A stretch of 64,000 nucleotides of DNA from the NCBI GenBank assembly GCA_050084515.1, contig CM114274.1, positions 13,826,001 to 13,890,000 on the forward strand, given 5' to 3'. Within the stretch, counting starts at the first letter, position 1. Each line of letters starts with the position of its first letter. This DNA comes from Blasia pusilla (lineage: Eukaryota; Marchantiophyta; Marchantiopsida; Blasiales). Of the stretch, positions 61,500-64,000 are shown piece by piece. The position numbers and the translations under genes are program-made. The notes under the pieces are model-generated. The model saw only the letters and a program-made list of their open reading frames with translations, ran no database searches and was not told the origin of the DNA.

Positions 61500-62290
61500 G
61501 GGAACCTTCCCCTAACGATCAAAATCACCAACAGCAGAGATAATATCATTAACATCTAGAGAATTACAATTACTACTAAGTGGGCCTCTAGTATTGACGT
61601 CTCCAACCGCCTGATCCCGCCGCAAAAACCCTTTTTCTTGGGCACCTTGCAAATTTATGGAGACCCGTCGCTCACAATAAAGTATTGTAGTGGCTAAGGA
61701 CAACCCATTTCTCGACTGGAGATTGGAGATGATGGGCGCAATCTGCAAGCAACAAGTCAAACCTCTCCCCCATAGCCCCGTACATTTCAATGGCTAGGGG
61801 GATAAATCGATGTCCGTCATGAAATCGATTATAAATGTGGGTCTTCTTGACCACCGCCGCCGCTCCTTGTAACAATCTCCCTTATGCCACCACTTGGGCT
61901 CGCATCGCCTCCCGCCTAGGATTCGTCACTACAACATCCGCTACCACCACCTCAGACTCCCTCGTCATGTAGAGATCAACACGGATAAGGGAATCCCGCA
62001 TGGAGTAATGCCTCTCTCTCTGTACATGGAATTCACTCTCCCAAGCAATAGAGAACATAATATCCCGCACTACATCGTGAATGGCTATCCTCTCATCCCC
62101 AATTGGACACCATGCCAAATGCATACCAAGTGGATTCAGACTCCGACGACACTCGCAAAGTGTCGAACCAATCACCGTTGGTTGGGGCAGGCCCAATCGG
62201 AACCGCATCGCTGTAGTGTAGGTAAGTGGTGCGATGCGGAAAGCCAGGATGAGGGGACGAGCCCCACCCATGAACCTGCACCCTTTCTGA
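61500..62290 (-). pseudogene. C-terminal part of a non-LTR retroelement protein (restriction-like endonuclease end)
   Basis: The minus-strand frames 61882-62271, 61672-61875 and 61512-61790 follow one another and match the C-terminus expected for the 48.6-50.6 kb family: RFRLGLPQP, a CEC...H..WC knuckle-like region, HDVVRDIM, then RVDLYM...VVVADVVVTNP. The last fits the core of a PD-(D/E)XK-type nuclease. The region ends SINLQGAQEKGFLRR... before the stop at 61512. Frames change twice, so it is a dead, 5'-truncated copy. Confidence 0.7.
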
Positions 62291-64000
62291 AGCCAAAGCG
62301 AATACAGACCCTAACCTCTATGGGCATATTCCCATCCGACATAGTATCACTTAGGTATGCCTTGGGAGCAACCCCACGACGGATAAAAATGTTTAAGCTA
62401 CGGATTGCTATGGGCCACCCTATTAGGGCATGTGTATCCCGTGGAAAAAGCACTTTTATGGAATGCCAAATTTTTTTCGTAGGTGTGACGGACGGGGTAC
62501 CTCGTAACTCTCCGGGATCCTGTGATTCTTTGCGTGGAACGTCCCTAGGAAAAGAACGGGAAATACCCACGGGATGGCACTTGACATGCCCTATGGCTCG
62601 TATGTGTCGGAACGGAGAAAAGGGTCCGGAATGGGCAGAGGCCGTCTAGAGCTGGGGCTTGTTTAGGGAACGCGTCTTTGTTGCTTTCTATAGGTTGTCG
62701 GGATGTCTATAACAAGATCCGGGCTGGGATGCTTTCTATAGATTGTCACAACTTCGTAAGTTCCGCCGTCGTAGATGCGATGCAGTCGAGTTCACGGTTA
62801 GGCTGACATGGTCAAGGCTACACGGTAGTCTTGACCATGCGAGTCGGGTCGAGGGCGTTGGGGTGTCGCAAGGTTTTGCGAACTGGGAACACGGGAGTTT
62901 GTGTATAGCACACATGACCTTAGGGCTCGTGGGAAGTAAAGCGGGATCAGAGTTCATGATTTGGGTTGTCTTGACGCGATCTTGGGACTTCATCGTTCGG
63001 ATGGTCTCCGACTATTCTTGTTCGACCTCGGATCGTATGGTATGCTCATGGATTGAGCTCCGATTTCAAGAGTCCTTCGATTGTGTAGAGAGTGTGTTTC
63101 CGCTTGGTTAGAATGATATAGGCTTGCTACCTTGCCCTCTCGGGAGACCTCACGGTAGCTTGTTGTGAAGACCACTAGAGCGACCCTGGTTTAGCGTTAA
63201 GGTTTTTAAAACAAATTTCATGCCACGTATACTAAAAGAATACTAATATGATGGAAATACGAATGGAACATGAAGGGTAACACTATATTGAGAGAGCTCA
63301 TGTCACTAACTAATATGAAAAAAAGGGGAGGAATAGACAAATACTAATAGGCGCATAATGAGTCTAAATGTTTTTATTTTAGTTCACATCTGAATAACTT
63401 GCATTCTCTGCAGCCTATGGAGTGACACCGAATGCAGCCTATGGAGTGACACCAAAATACGTGGCACTAGGAGAGAGAAACCATTAATATAGCCTAATAT
63501 TAGGGTCTATAATCAAAATTGGTATCATTTACGCGTGCCAATTTTTCTCGGAGGTTTGGAAGCTTCTAAAGCTCAATCCTCCTTACCCTTATCTTCAACT
63601 TTTTTACACCATTCCCGCCTGGCACCACATGTCGCCCTCGCAGCCTTCCCCTCTCATCCATCTTCGTCCCCGTATCAGGGAGGTAGGTCCGCGCACAAGT
63701 GAGTCCCATGGACCAACTCGTATGTAACAATGCAACCTTGCATAGAATGATTGAAACGTGAGAAGGGAAATTACTGTGTAAATGAGGAATTCCATCATTC
63801 TACTCAATCTGTTGGAAATGAGCATTCTTATAATTTGAAAATTTGTGGAATCTCGTAGAATTCTTGCCCAAAGACGGAGCTCTTCCTAGACCTTGATCTA
63901 ATAGTCTTATTAGGTTGCCATATCCAAACTCCACTTCTAACCAACCATAAGAAATTGGAATGTCATTAGACGTAAGAGCCCAATCCGATTTAGAAGCCTA
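62291..64000. other. Unassigned; includes a 24-bp tandem duplication
   Basis: TGCAGCCTATGGAGTGACACC occurs twice in tandem at about 63411-63457. Otherwise I see no supported gene. Confidence 0.5.

Noticed and set aside
61894-62649. 251-codon plus-strand ORF
   Set aside because: Antisense to the retroelement C-terminus; its composition looks like a shadow frame.

Overview
The window looks like nuclear DNA of a streptophyte plant, perhaps a bryophyte or fern-grade lineage; that placement is an inference with modest confidence. The evidence is many short GT-AG introns, a plastid-type NusB/RsmB-like rRNA methyltransferase gene, short CCCTAAA telomere-type repeats, and plant-style Ty3/gypsy, Helitron and non-LTR elements. 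Only two host genes are clearly intact. They sit among transposon remains and expanded simple and tandem repeats.

Layout. 1-2590: decayed LINE on the + strand ending in a (CT)n tail. 2584-3220: zinc-knuckle C-terminal fragment. 3.5-13.4 kb: repeat territory built on the word CGGCGGCTA, with an 86-bp pyrimidine-rich minisatellite and an unrecognised multi-exon locus (9.14-12.9 kb) whose introns carry the same word. 14.58-20.77 kb (-): an RsmB/NSUN-type rRNA methyltransferase gene, traced here as 15 exons in one continuous frame. 22.68-25.63 and 35.11-35.7 kb (-): a Helitron Rep/helicase gene split by a 9.47-kb retrotransposon. 37.95-41.1 kb (-): second LINE copy with a long (GA)n tract. 43.6-46.5 kb (+): intact two-exon gene for a secreted TolB/DPP6-N-like beta-propeller. 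48.6-50.6 kb (+) and 61.5-62.3 kb (-): remains of a different non-LTR lineage. 52.7-54.9 kb: cluster of MITE-like elements. The rest is mostly AT-rich or unassigned.

The most interesting object is the retrotransposon at 25,634-35,103 (- strand). It is a decayed Ty3/gypsy element that appears to have encoded one long polyprotein: gag, CCHC knuckle, protease-like region, cytosine-5 DNA methyltransferase, reverse transcriptase, RNase H, DDE integrase and PHD finger. Its terminal repeats are not ordinary LTRs. In element orientation they read A1 - internal - B1 - A2 - B2, a split-repeat layout known from PAT/Ngaro-type DIRS elements, here with a DDE integrase and a 4-bp target duplication (CACT). 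Just inside A1, a 14-nt sequence is perfectly complementary to the predicted 5' end of the element's own transcript, 31 bp after a TATA box. This is the arrangement expected for Tf1-type self-priming. Removing the element and one CACT restores the reading frame of the Helitron gene across the junction, which fixes both ends.

The two intact genes are unrelated in function: one is predicted to modify plastid rRNA, the other is predicted to be a secreted or endomembrane propeller protein. Coordinates of exons and repeats were read by eye from the sequence; no database or alignment program was used.
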